7,735 nt of DNA from Methanomassiliicoccaceae archaeon (lineage in GTDB: Archaea; Thermoplasmatota; Thermoplasmata; Methanomassiliicoccales; Methanomethylophilaceae): the NCBI GenBank assembly GCA_009780795.1, contig WQZJ01000054.1, positions 1 through 7,735 of the forward strand, in the 5' to 3' direction. Positions 1 to 4,511 of this stretch are shown piece after piece. Each line of letters starts with the position of its first letter. Position 1 is the first letter of the stretch. Under the pieces are notes generated by a model. The model had not been told where the DNA came from and did no database searches. It saw only the letters and a list, made by a program, of their open reading frames with translations. The position numbers were made by a program, and so were the translations under genes.

Positions 1-1
1 A

Positions 2-76
2 GGTGCCGTTTCAGATGAGATTGATCATTTCAAAAATTGGCAAAGTGATGATTTCCCATTAGCCAATGAGATGTAA
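2..76 (+). CDS. C-terminal tail of an unidentified reading frame (partial)
   Basis: An open frame enters from the left edge and runs 24 codons to a TAA stop at 74-76. The peptide ends in a polar, acidic stretch (DDFPLANEM). I do not recognise a family, and 24 codons is too short to prove coding. The stop lies right beside a TATA-like element (77-85) that probably serves the next gene, which suits a true gene end. The stretch is AT-rich, like the following Bro-N fragment and unlike the rest of the window, so it may belong to the same accessory segment. It could also be chance open frame. Confidence 0.35.
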   Translation, partial: GAVSDEIDHFKNWQSDDFPLANEM

Positions 77-85
77 TATTTAAAT
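77..85 (+). promoter_or_regulatory. TATA box upstream of the Bro-N fragment
   Basis: The sequence TATTTAAAT matches an archaeal TATA box. It lies about 28-36 nt before the ATG at 113, so transcription would begin around 105 and give a very short leader. No clear Shine-Dalgarno site precedes the ATG. Confidence 0.4.
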
Positions 86-112
86 CATAATAGATGTTCA
101 AGATGGACGCAG

Positions 113-331
113 ATGACGAAACCTGAGAATACATTCAACGGAAAGCCCATCAGATCGGAATACGACGCCGAAAAGAAAGAATGGCTATTCTCCGCAGTTG
201 ATATCGTGACAGCACTCGCGGAACCGAGTCATCCTAGAAAATATTGGTACAACATCAAAAAACAGTTGAAGGATGGTCAGTTGTCCTCAAAAATAGGACA
301 ACTGAAAATGCGCTCTGCCGACGGTAGATAA
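113..331 (+). CDS. Truncated Bro-N domain protein (phage/virus-type), probably a remnant
   Basis: This 72-residue product resembles the N-terminal half of the Bro-N domain (BRO family), a DNA-binding module of phages, mobile elements and some cellular genes. The typical order is visible: a short N-terminus, residues about 8-30 reading like the usual charged strand followed by W-x-F-S-A-V-D-I-V, then PSHPRKYWYNIKKQL (about 38-52), then GQLSSKIGQLKM and ADG. In intact relatives the ADG motif is followed by roughly another 40 residues of the domain (a TDVADTEQLFRLIQ-like helix and SPKAEPF), usually with a C-terminal partner domain. Here a TAA stop comes one residue after ADG, and the downstream frame shows no match to the missing part. 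The gene is therefore probably truncated by deletion. It is AT-richer than the genes after it. Whether the short protein is still made is unknown. Confidence 0.65.
   Translation: MTKPENTFNGKPIRSEYDAEKKEWLFSAVDIVTALAEPSHPRKYWYNIKKQLKDGQLSSKIGQLKMRSADGR
277..305. repeat. Perfect 11-bp inverted repeat inside the Bro-N fragment
   Basis: Positions 277-287 (TCAGTTGTCCT) are the exact reverse complement of 295-305, separated by the 7-nt loop CAAAAAT. The arms encode the two GQL copies of the GQLSSKIGQL segment, so part of the symmetry may simply follow from the protein sequence. In RNA or single-stranded DNA it would fold into a stable hairpin. Confidence 0.7.
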
Positions 332-383
332 TATGATGCTGAATTGTCATCAAAGAACATAGGTGAGGGTCGCCTCCGCAATC

Positions 384-402
384 GTTGTGCCAGAGTCACA
401 AC
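384..402. repeat. Short inverted repeat just upstream of the apt TATA box
   Basis: GTTGTG (384-389) and CACAAC (397-402) form a 6-bp dyad with a 7-nt spacer. It sits directly before the apt promoter, where it could be an operator or the end hairpin of an upstream transcript, as it is followed by T/A-rich sequence. The dyad is short and could be chance. Confidence 0.3.
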
Positions 403-410
403 AATTATTA

Positions 411-420
411 TTGATATATA
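411..420 (+). promoter_or_regulatory. apt promoter (TATA box), likely leaderless start
   Basis: TTGATATATA contains a good TATA box whose centre is about 23-24 nt before the A of the ATG at 440. This is the distance at which archaeal RNA polymerase usually starts, so the mRNA probably begins at or beside the start codon. No Shine-Dalgarno sequence is visible before this ATG, which agrees with a leaderless transcript. Confidence 0.6.
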
Positions 421-439
421 CGCATACACATGCGATACA

Positions 440-952
440 ATGGACTTCAAGCAATCGATAAGGACGGTCGAGGACTGGCCGAAGAAAGGGATAAGCTTCA
501 AGGATATAACGACCATGCTTAAGGACGCGGAACTGTTCAAGGCGTCGATAAAAGAGATGTCAGCACCGTTCGTGAATGATAACGTCGACATGGTCATCGG
601 CCCCGAATCGAGAGGTTTCATCTTCGGCGCCCCGATCGCCGCCGAACTGAACGCCGGTTTCGTCCCTGTCAGAAAGAAAGGAAAGCTTCCCGCTGCGACC
701 GTCAGTGCCTCGTACGAACTGGAGTACGGCACCGACGCATTGGAGATGCACGAGGACGCGATAGAGAAGGGACAGAGAGTGTTGATAGTGGACGACCTGC
801 TCGCGACCGGCGGAACGATCTCGGCGGTCATAGAGTTGTGTGAAAAAGCGGGTGCAGAGATCGCAGGACTGTCGTTCATGATAGAGCTGGAGTTCCTGAA
901 CGGACGGGATAAACTCAGGGGCAGAAAGATCAGCTCGATAGTGAAGTACTGA
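440..952 (+). CDS. apt: Adenine phosphoribosyltransferase
   Basis: The 170-residue product is a standard-length type I phosphoribosyltransferase that converts adenine plus PRPP to AMP and pyrophosphate, a cytosolic purine salvage step. Visible motifs are PKKGISFKDIT near the N-terminus (15-24), VIGPESRGF (52-60), FVPVRKKGKLP (74-84, the flexible-loop side), and the PRPP-binding motif VLIVDDLLATGGT (114-126) with its two acidic residues. The frame stays open back to an earlier ATG at 344, but that start would add 32 residues with no family match. The ATG at 440 begins at the usual APRT N-terminus and sits at leaderless distance from a TATA box, so I chose it. The next gene starts 4 nt after the stop, which suggests co-transcription. 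The family can be confused with other PRTases, but the overall pattern and length fit APRT well. Confidence 0.93.
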   Translation: MDFKQSIRTVEDWPKKGISFKDITTMLKDAELFKASIKEMSAPFVNDNVDMVIGPESRGFIFGAPIAAELNAGFVPVRKKGKLPAATVSASYELEYGTDALEMHEDAIEKGQRVLIVDDLLATGGTISAVIELCEKAGAEIAGLSFMIELEFLNGRDKLRGRKISSIVKY

Positions 953-956
953 TACC

Positions 957-2414
957 ATGAACACCCAAACCTTCGTTACGCACATGCCGGACAAACCGGG
1001 AGCGTTCATGCTCGCCGTCAAGGCGATATCGAAGCACAACGGTAACATCGTCAGGGTGAGCTTCAACAAGGCGGTGGATTTTCACACACTGTTCGTGGAG
1101 GTCAGGGCGGAGGATGATGTTCTGGAAAAGATATCGAAGGAACTTCTCGGCCTCGGATATCTCAAGAACGAACTGACCGAGTCCAAGGTGATAGTCGTCA
1201 ATATCAAAATGGACGACAGGCCCGGAAGTCTGTATCCGGTGCTGAAGATACTGGACCGCTATGATATAAACATCTCTTACATCAATTCCAACGAGCACGA
1301 CGGCGTTTACCAGAACTTCAAGATGGGCCTTCTGATAGAGGACCCGCAGATAATAAAGAACGTTCTCGACGACATAAGCGAACTGTTCCCGATCGATATA
1401 ATCGATTACGAGAAGGAGGAACCGAACCTTGACAACACGATATTCTACATTCGCATAGGCAATGAGATACAGAAGATGTTCGACCTCTCCCCGGAAAGGA
1501 CGATGGAGTTCATACGCGAGTCGAACCGGGTCCTGCAGATGCTGCAGGACCGCGGTGAGGATCCCGATAAGGTGTTCGAGCATGTTCTCCATTTGGCAAG
1601 GTTCATGGCCGAGCACCGCGGCGACAGGTTCGATCCGGACATAAGCATGATCCAATTGACGGAGAGGACGAAGATGCACGTGATCGAACCGCCGTGCGGC
1701 AGCAACACGTACATCCTGGAGAACGAGGACGGACTGATGTTCATAGACACCGGATTCGCAATATATGCGGATGAGATGATGCGCATCCTCCGTTCTTTAT
1801 TCCCGGATATCGACGAAAGGAGGAAGATGATACTGATAACTCATGCGGATGTCGACCACTGCGGTCTGCTTTCCGTATTGGGGGATTCCGAGATAGTGAT
1901 GAACGGGAAGAGCGCGGAAGGGCTGATGAGGCAGTACAACCACACAATGGACCATAGGGAGGAGAACGGCTTCCACCTGGGGTACAGCAGACTCAGCATG
2001 ATATTCTCCAACTACGTGCCACCGGATCCGTCCCGTTTCAGGATAATCGGAAAGGATGTTCCCGATGACCACGAGGATATGATGAAGATAGACACAATAA
2101 AGTTCGGCGACATCACATTGGACGTCTACGAAGGGAGCGGTGGCCATCTGCACGGCGAGATGGTATTCATGTCCGAAGAACCTAGAATAATGTTCACCGG
2201 TGACGTTTACATCAACACCAAGGGACTGACCAAAGGTAGGGATGAATTTCATTCACTCGCGCCGTATCTGATGACGTCCGTGAACGTGAACTCGGAGCGC
2301 GCCAAGGATATGAGAAGAGCGGTCACGGAACTGCTCAACAGAAGCGACAAGGAATGCATGGTCTGCGGCGGTCACGGTTCCGTTGAGATCATCGCTCCGA
2401 AAAAAAGTGTCTGA
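957..2414 (+). CDS. ACT-ACT-metallo-beta-lactamase-fold fusion protein
   Basis: This 485-residue protein has three parts. Residues 1-75 and 76-152 look like two ACT domains, each with the DxPGxx turn (MPDKPGAF at 10-17, MDDRPGSL at 85-92); such domains bind small ligands, often amino acids. Residues about 160-235 are mostly helical and unassigned. Residues about 240-480 are a metallo-beta-lactamase fold: GSNTYILENEDGLMFIDTG leads into the metal motif HADVDH (296-301), then GGHLHGE (395-401) with H397, FTGD with D416, and CGGHG with H473. The usual HxHxDH motif is here HxDxDH (Asp at 298), so metal binding may differ. No signal peptide or membrane segment is seen, so it should be cytosolic. 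It starts 4 nt after apt with no strong Shine-Dalgarno site, so translation may be coupled. The MBL superfamily includes hydrolases, oxidoreductases and nucleases; the substrate cannot be told. Ligand control by the ACT pair is inference. Confidence 0.85.
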   Translation: MNTQTFVTHMPDKPGAFMLAVKAISKHNGNIVRVSFNKAVDFHTLFVEVRAEDDVLEKISKELLGLGYLKNELTESKVIVVNIKMDDRPGSLYPVLKILDRYDINISYINSNEHDGVYQNFKMGLLIEDPQIIKNVLDDISELFPIDIIDYEKEEPNLDNTIFYIRIGNEIQKMFDLSPERTMEFIRESNRVLQMLQDRGEDPDKVFEHVLHLARFMAEHRGDRFDPDISMIQLTERTKMHVIEPPCGSNTYILENEDGLMFIDTGFAIYADEMMRILRSLFPDIDERRKMILITHADVDHCGLLSVLGDSEIVMNGKSAEGLMRQYNHTMDHREENGFHLGYSRLSMIFSNYVPPDPSRFRIIGKDVPDDHEDMMKIDTIKFGDITLDVYEGSGGHLHGEMVFMSEEPRIMFTGDVYINTKGLTKGRDEFHSLAPYLMTSVNVNSERAKDMRRAVTELLNRSDKECMVCGGHGSVEIIAPKKSV

Positions 2415-2473
2415 TGGCGCGTATTTCACGTCATACCGGCGGATGCTGGAACCAAAAAAAGTTAAACGGTGCG

Positions 2474-2526
2474 AAATGTTAAAAGGGGACGAAACACATA
2501 CCATATAAACTATTTTGAAAGGAGGA
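2474..2526 (+). promoter_or_regulatory. Promoter region and Shine-Dalgarno site of the PTPS-like gene
   Basis: A TATA-like CATATAAA lies at 2502-2509 and a second candidate, TGTTAAAA, at 2477-2484. A strong Shine-Dalgarno site GGAGG (2521-2525) lies 7 nt before the ATG at 2533 and fixes that start. The downstream TATA would place the transcript start at about 2528-2530, after the Shine-Dalgarno site. The upstream element, giving a start near 2505, therefore fits better with use of the site. I cannot decide between them from sequence. Confidence 0.5.
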
Positions 2527-2532
2527 AAAATT

Positions 2533-3024
2533 ATGGACAACAAGTACACATCAGTCGTCATGCTCGACTTTCAGTATGCGCACAGATTCATGAACTGGCC
2601 CAGAGAAGCGAAACATCTGCACGGCCATTCCGGTCTATTGACAATTGAGCTTGAGGACACCGTCGACCCGGTGACCGGGTTCGCGCACGCCTGCAAGGAG
2701 GGACAGAAGATAGCATGGGAGGTCTGTGACCATTTCCATCATGCAACACTGTTCCAAGAGGGCGATCCGCTCCTTGACGCGGTCCTCGACGTGTACAAGA
2801 AGCACGGGATCATAAACGACCCGAAATACTGCGTCCCGCTCAAGAAGATAGACCATCCTCTCGCCTGGTCATACCCGGAGTACAGGATAGTCGTCACTAA
2901 GAAAGTTTCAACATGTGAGAACCTCTGTGAACTCTTCTATGAGCTGCTCAAGGACAAGATGCCGATCAAGAAGATATTCTTCAGATCGTCCGCCATGAAT
3001 GCGGCATATAAGGAGTTCAAGTAG
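2533..3024 (+). CDS. 6-pyruvoyl-tetrahydropterin synthase / QueD-like protein, atypical active site
   Basis: The 163-residue product belongs to the PTPS/6-carboxytetrahydropterin synthase (QueD) fold, whose members act on dihydroneopterin triphosphate in pterin or 7-deazapurine synthesis. Seen directly: the zinc ligands H17 (in FQYAHRF) and H30/H32 (HLHGHSG), the D66-H67 pair matching the catalytic LDH motif, and a CENLC segment (128-132) matching the PTxEN motif, with E129. The residue where QueD/PTPS has its catalytic Cys (four before HGH) is A26, with E25 beside it. The late Glu that anchors the pterin in the E-T motif appears to be R151 or S152 (FFRSSAMNAAY). The protein may thus catalyse a different reaction on a related substrate, or use another residue. 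The ATG at 2533 is chosen because GGAGG lies 7 nt before it; an in-frame TTG at 2515 overlaps that site. It is longer than bacterial QueD (about 120 aa). The stop codon is TAG. Confidence 0.8.
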   Translation: MDNKYTSVVMLDFQYAHRFMNWPREAKHLHGHSGLLTIELEDTVDPVTGFAHACKEGQKIAWEVCDHFHHATLFQEGDPLLDAVLDVYKKHGIINDPKYCVPLKKIDHPLAWSYPEYRIVVTKKVSTCENLCELFYELLKDKMPIKKIFFRSSAMNAAYKEFK

Positions 3025-3151
3025 AACGTCATCGAAACAAGAACGGCCAAAGCGCGGATGATATTGATCGTCGTGGCATTGGCGATCGTTCCGTCGTAGC
3101 GGTCGCATTCTTCTTCCTCATGAAGAAGCGGTGAACGGACGTACAACAAAC

Positions 3152-3171
3152 GAGGAGGCTCCCGCCTCCTC
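3152..3171. repeat. 8-bp perfect hairpin, GAGGAGGC/GCCTCCTC
   Basis: Arms at 3152-3159 and 3164-3171 are exact reverse complements with the 4-nt loop TCCC, giving a very stable GC-rich hairpin. No T-run follows directly, so by itself it is a poor terminator; it may stabilise the 3' end of the upstream transcript. The left arm also exposes GGAGG, but no start codon follows at a usable distance. Confidence 0.6.
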
Positions 3172-3188
3172 TTAGAACGTTCACGACC

Positions 3189-3222
3189 CTCCCGTTCGAA
3201 GACGGGAGCGGTTATCTTTTTT
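3189..3222 (+). terminator. Hairpin plus T-run terminator after the PTPS-like gene
   Basis: CTCCCGT (3189-3195) pairs with ACGGGAG (3202-3208) over a 6-nt loop, and a run of six T lies at 3217-3222. In archaea the T-run is the main termination signal. It separates the PTPS-like unit from the AraC-type gene downstream. Confidence 0.65.
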
Positions 3223-3302
3223 CTCATCATTGCTCAACGGTATCATCCTCAGAACGATCCTGTGACATCCCTCATGATGTGACGATGGTGATTTCGGTCA
3301 AT

Positions 3303-3343
3303 AAAAATATATGAACCGTTCGGCCATGTATACTGGATGGAGG
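3303..3343 (+). promoter_or_regulatory. Promoter and Shine-Dalgarno site of the AraC-type gene
   Basis: The TATA element AAAAATATAT spans 3303-3312 and predicts a transcript start near 3332. GGAGG at 3339-3343 lies 7 nt before the TTG at 3351, so TTG is the start. The nearby ATGs at 3311, 3326 and 3337 are in other frames. The predicted leader is about 20 nt. Confidence 0.65.
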
Positions 3344-3350
3344 CAACGGA

Positions 3351-4253
3351 TTGGCAACCTATGAGTCTACGAAAGCGGTTCAGAGGATGCAGGATCATAT
3401 TAAGGATAATATCGGAGAGACCATCACTTTGAAGGACCTGAGCGAAGCGGCGGGCTACTCGCAAACACATTCGCTGAGGATATTCAAAGAGTTGACGGGA
3501 TCCACGCCGTTCGATTACATCAGGCGATACAGGCTGACGCACGGCGCAAAGCGCCTGACCGACGGAAACCCCAGGATATCGGATGTGGCTTCCGTCTGCG
3601 CATTCGATTCCCATGAGGGATTCACGCGGGCGTTCTCAAAAGAATTTGGGATATCGCCTGAAATGTACAAGACGGACCCGGTCCCGCTGAGATCCTTCAT
3701 ACCGTATTCCGTCTTTATCCGTTACCTTGTGAACAATAAAGAGGAGAGAAAAATGAAAGGGAAAGAGAAACAGACCGTCTTCACTCATGTTATCGAAAGA
3801 CCGAGACGCAAACTGATAATGAAGCGCGGGATCAAGGCCGAGGAGTATTTCGGGTATTGTGATGAGGTCGGATGCGATGTATGGGGCATCCTGGAAAGCA
3901 TCAAAGGAACGACATATGAGCCGGCAGGGTTCTGGCTTCCGGAGAAGCTGATGAAGAAGAACACATCCAGGTACGTTCTTGGGGTCGAAGTACCATTCGA
4001 ATACAATGGAGAGGTGCCCGAAGGATTCGAGATGCTGGACCTGGAACCGTGCAGGATGATGGTCTTCAGGGGCGAACCTTTCGACGATAACGATTTCGAA
4101 GATGCTATCAGTGACATATGGGAGGCGATAGAAAAATTCGATCCCGTGCTCTATGGTTTCGAATGGGCGGATGCCGATGCACCGAGATTCCAGTTCATGC
4201 CCGTAGGGCAGAGAGGATACATCGAAGCGAGACCCGTCAAGGAACTTAAGTGA
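3351..4253 (+). CDS. AraC-type transcription regulator with GyrI-like effector-binding domain
   Basis: This 300-residue protein is a one-component transcription factor. Residues about 8-107 form the AraC/XylS DNA-binding domain with two helix-turn-helix units: ITLKDLSEAAGYSQTHSLRIF (25-45) and the second around RISDVASVCAFDSHEGFTRAF (75-95), ending in the typical FGISPEMYK. Residues about 141-296 resemble a GyrI-like/SOUL-type small-molecule-binding domain (VIERPRRKLIMKRG, then GVEVPFEYNG, and a C-terminal QRGYIEARPVK). The HTH-first order is typical of the bacterial multidrug and effector-sensing group. The start is TTG, supported by GGAGG 7 nt upstream. The family is bacterial in origin, so transfer into an archaeal lineage is likely, though base composition looks like the neighbours. 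Target genes are unknown; it has its own promoter and terminator, so a link to the pst operon is not shown. An internal Shine-Dalgarno-like site precedes M135. Confidence 0.9.
   Translation: MATYESTKAVQRMQDHIKDNIGETITLKDLSEAAGYSQTHSLRIFKELTGSTPFDYIRRYRLTHGAKRLTDGNPRISDVASVCAFDSHEGFTRAFSKEFGISPEMYKTDPVPLRSFIPYSVFIRYLVNNKEERKMKGKEKQTVFTHVIERPRRKLIMKRGIKAEEYFGYCDEVGCDVWGILESIKGTTYEPAGFWLPEKLMKKNTSRYVLGVEVPFEYNGEVPEGFEMLDLEPCRMMVFRGEPFDDNDFEDAISDIWEAIEKFDPVLYGFEWADADAPRFQFMPVGQRGYIEARPVKELK
3741..3755 (+). promoter_or_regulatory. Possible internal ribosome binding site and ATG at the domain boundary
   Basis: GAGGAG (3741-3746) lies 6 nt before an in-frame ATG at 3753 (M135). This is exactly between the DNA-binding and effector domains. 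Starting here would give a stand-alone effector domain of 166 residues. The purine run also encodes a lysine/glutamate-rich linker, so it may have no role in initiation. Confidence 0.35.
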
Positions 4254-4275
4254 ATCTTACGGTGCTTTTTCTCAG

Positions 4276-4320
4276 CGCATCCGGTGAACGGATGCGAAAC
4301 ATCCTTTCTTCCTAATTTTT
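4276..4320 (+). terminator. Terminator of the AraC-type gene
   Basis: CGCATCCG (4276-4283) and CGGATGCG (4289-4296) form a perfect 8-bp stem with the loop GTGAA. T-rich sequence follows, ending in a run of five T at 4316-4320. A further T-run at 4266-4270 precedes the hairpin. It lies 22 nt after the TGA stop. Confidence 0.65.
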
Positions 4321-4416
4321 AAACCCGGTCCCAAAACGAAGACATATGCTACAAACTCGCTTTTACCCGGCGTTCTCGTAAGACTTCCTATAAAGAGGTC
4401 ATAAACTAGTGATGCA

Positions 4417-4454
4417 TATATATCATAAATATATGCTATATATCATACATATAT
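4417..4454. repeat. Two 18-bp direct repeats at 20-bp period upstream of pstS
   Basis: Repeat 1 (4417-4434) and repeat 2 (4437-4454) agree at 17 of 18 positions; the only difference is A versus C at 4428/4448. The start-to-start distance is 20 bp, close to two helical turns, so proteins bound at both would sit on the same DNA face. They lie about 10-47 bp upstream of the pstS TATA box. This suits a tandem operator for phosphate-dependent control, but AT-rich runs favour chance similarity and no known archaeal Pho motif was identified. Confidence 0.6.
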
Positions 4455-4463
4455 TATTGAGAC

Positions 4464-4505
4464 AAAATATATATCCATTTCTGAGTTTTCACCGAATAAG
4501 GTGAT
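4464..4505 (+). promoter_or_regulatory. pstS core promoter and Shine-Dalgarno site
   Basis: AAAATATATAT (4464-4474) is a strong TATA box, predicting a transcript start near 4494. AGGTGAT (4499-4505) matches the archaeal anti-Shine-Dalgarno end and would lie within a leader of about 18 nt. A TATA-like CTATAAAG upstream (4389-4396) could be an alternative promoter. Confidence 0.6.
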
Positions 4506-4511
4506 TTAACC

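Larger units (their letters stand above)
3025..3302. other. Intergenic stretch with a decayed membrane-anchor remnant
   Basis: No intact gene is seen in the 326 nt between the PTPS-like gene and the AraC-type gene. At 3058-3090 one frame reads MILIVVALAIV, and at 3093-3134 another frame reads VVAVAFFFLMKKR followed by TGA. A shift at about 3091-3092 joins them into one hydrophobic segment with a basic KKR tail, the usual look of a C-terminal or single membrane anchor. As written it is broken by the frame change, so it is either a remnant, a small membrane protein with an assembly error, or chance. Two hairpins and a T-run follow at 3152-3222. The rest, 3223-3302, shows nothing clear. Confidence 0.45.

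Noticed and set aside
344..439. 32-residue N-terminal extension of apt from the ATG at 344
   Set aside because: The extension has no APRT similarity and includes the TATA box of apt itself.
277..879. 200-codon minus-strand open frame across Bro-N and apt
   Set aside because: It is antisense to well-matched apt motifs, is serine-rich without family signals and crosses the apt promoter.
930..1679. Long open frame on the minus strand opposite the ACT-MBL gene
   Set aside because: It has no recognisable domain, and the + strand frame carries clear ACT and MBL motifs; it is a shadow of biased codons.
2415..2460. Terminator after the ACT-MBL gene
   Set aside because: Only a weak 5-bp stem with a G-T pair (about 2442-2455) is seen, and A-runs rather than T-runs follow on the coding strand.
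2515..2532. Upstream TTG start for the PTPS-like gene
   Set aside because: It overlaps the GGAGG site that serves the ATG at 2533, and the added residues are just the translated ribosome site.
4347..4382. Eleven-codon reading frame in the pstS upstream region
   Set aside because: It is too short, has no ribosome site at proper spacing and lies before the predicted pstS transcript start.
4411..4474. CRISPR-like array in the AT-rich repeats before pstS
   Set aside because: There are only two repeats with 2-nt spacing and no spacers; an operator or AT-rich promoter is a better reading.
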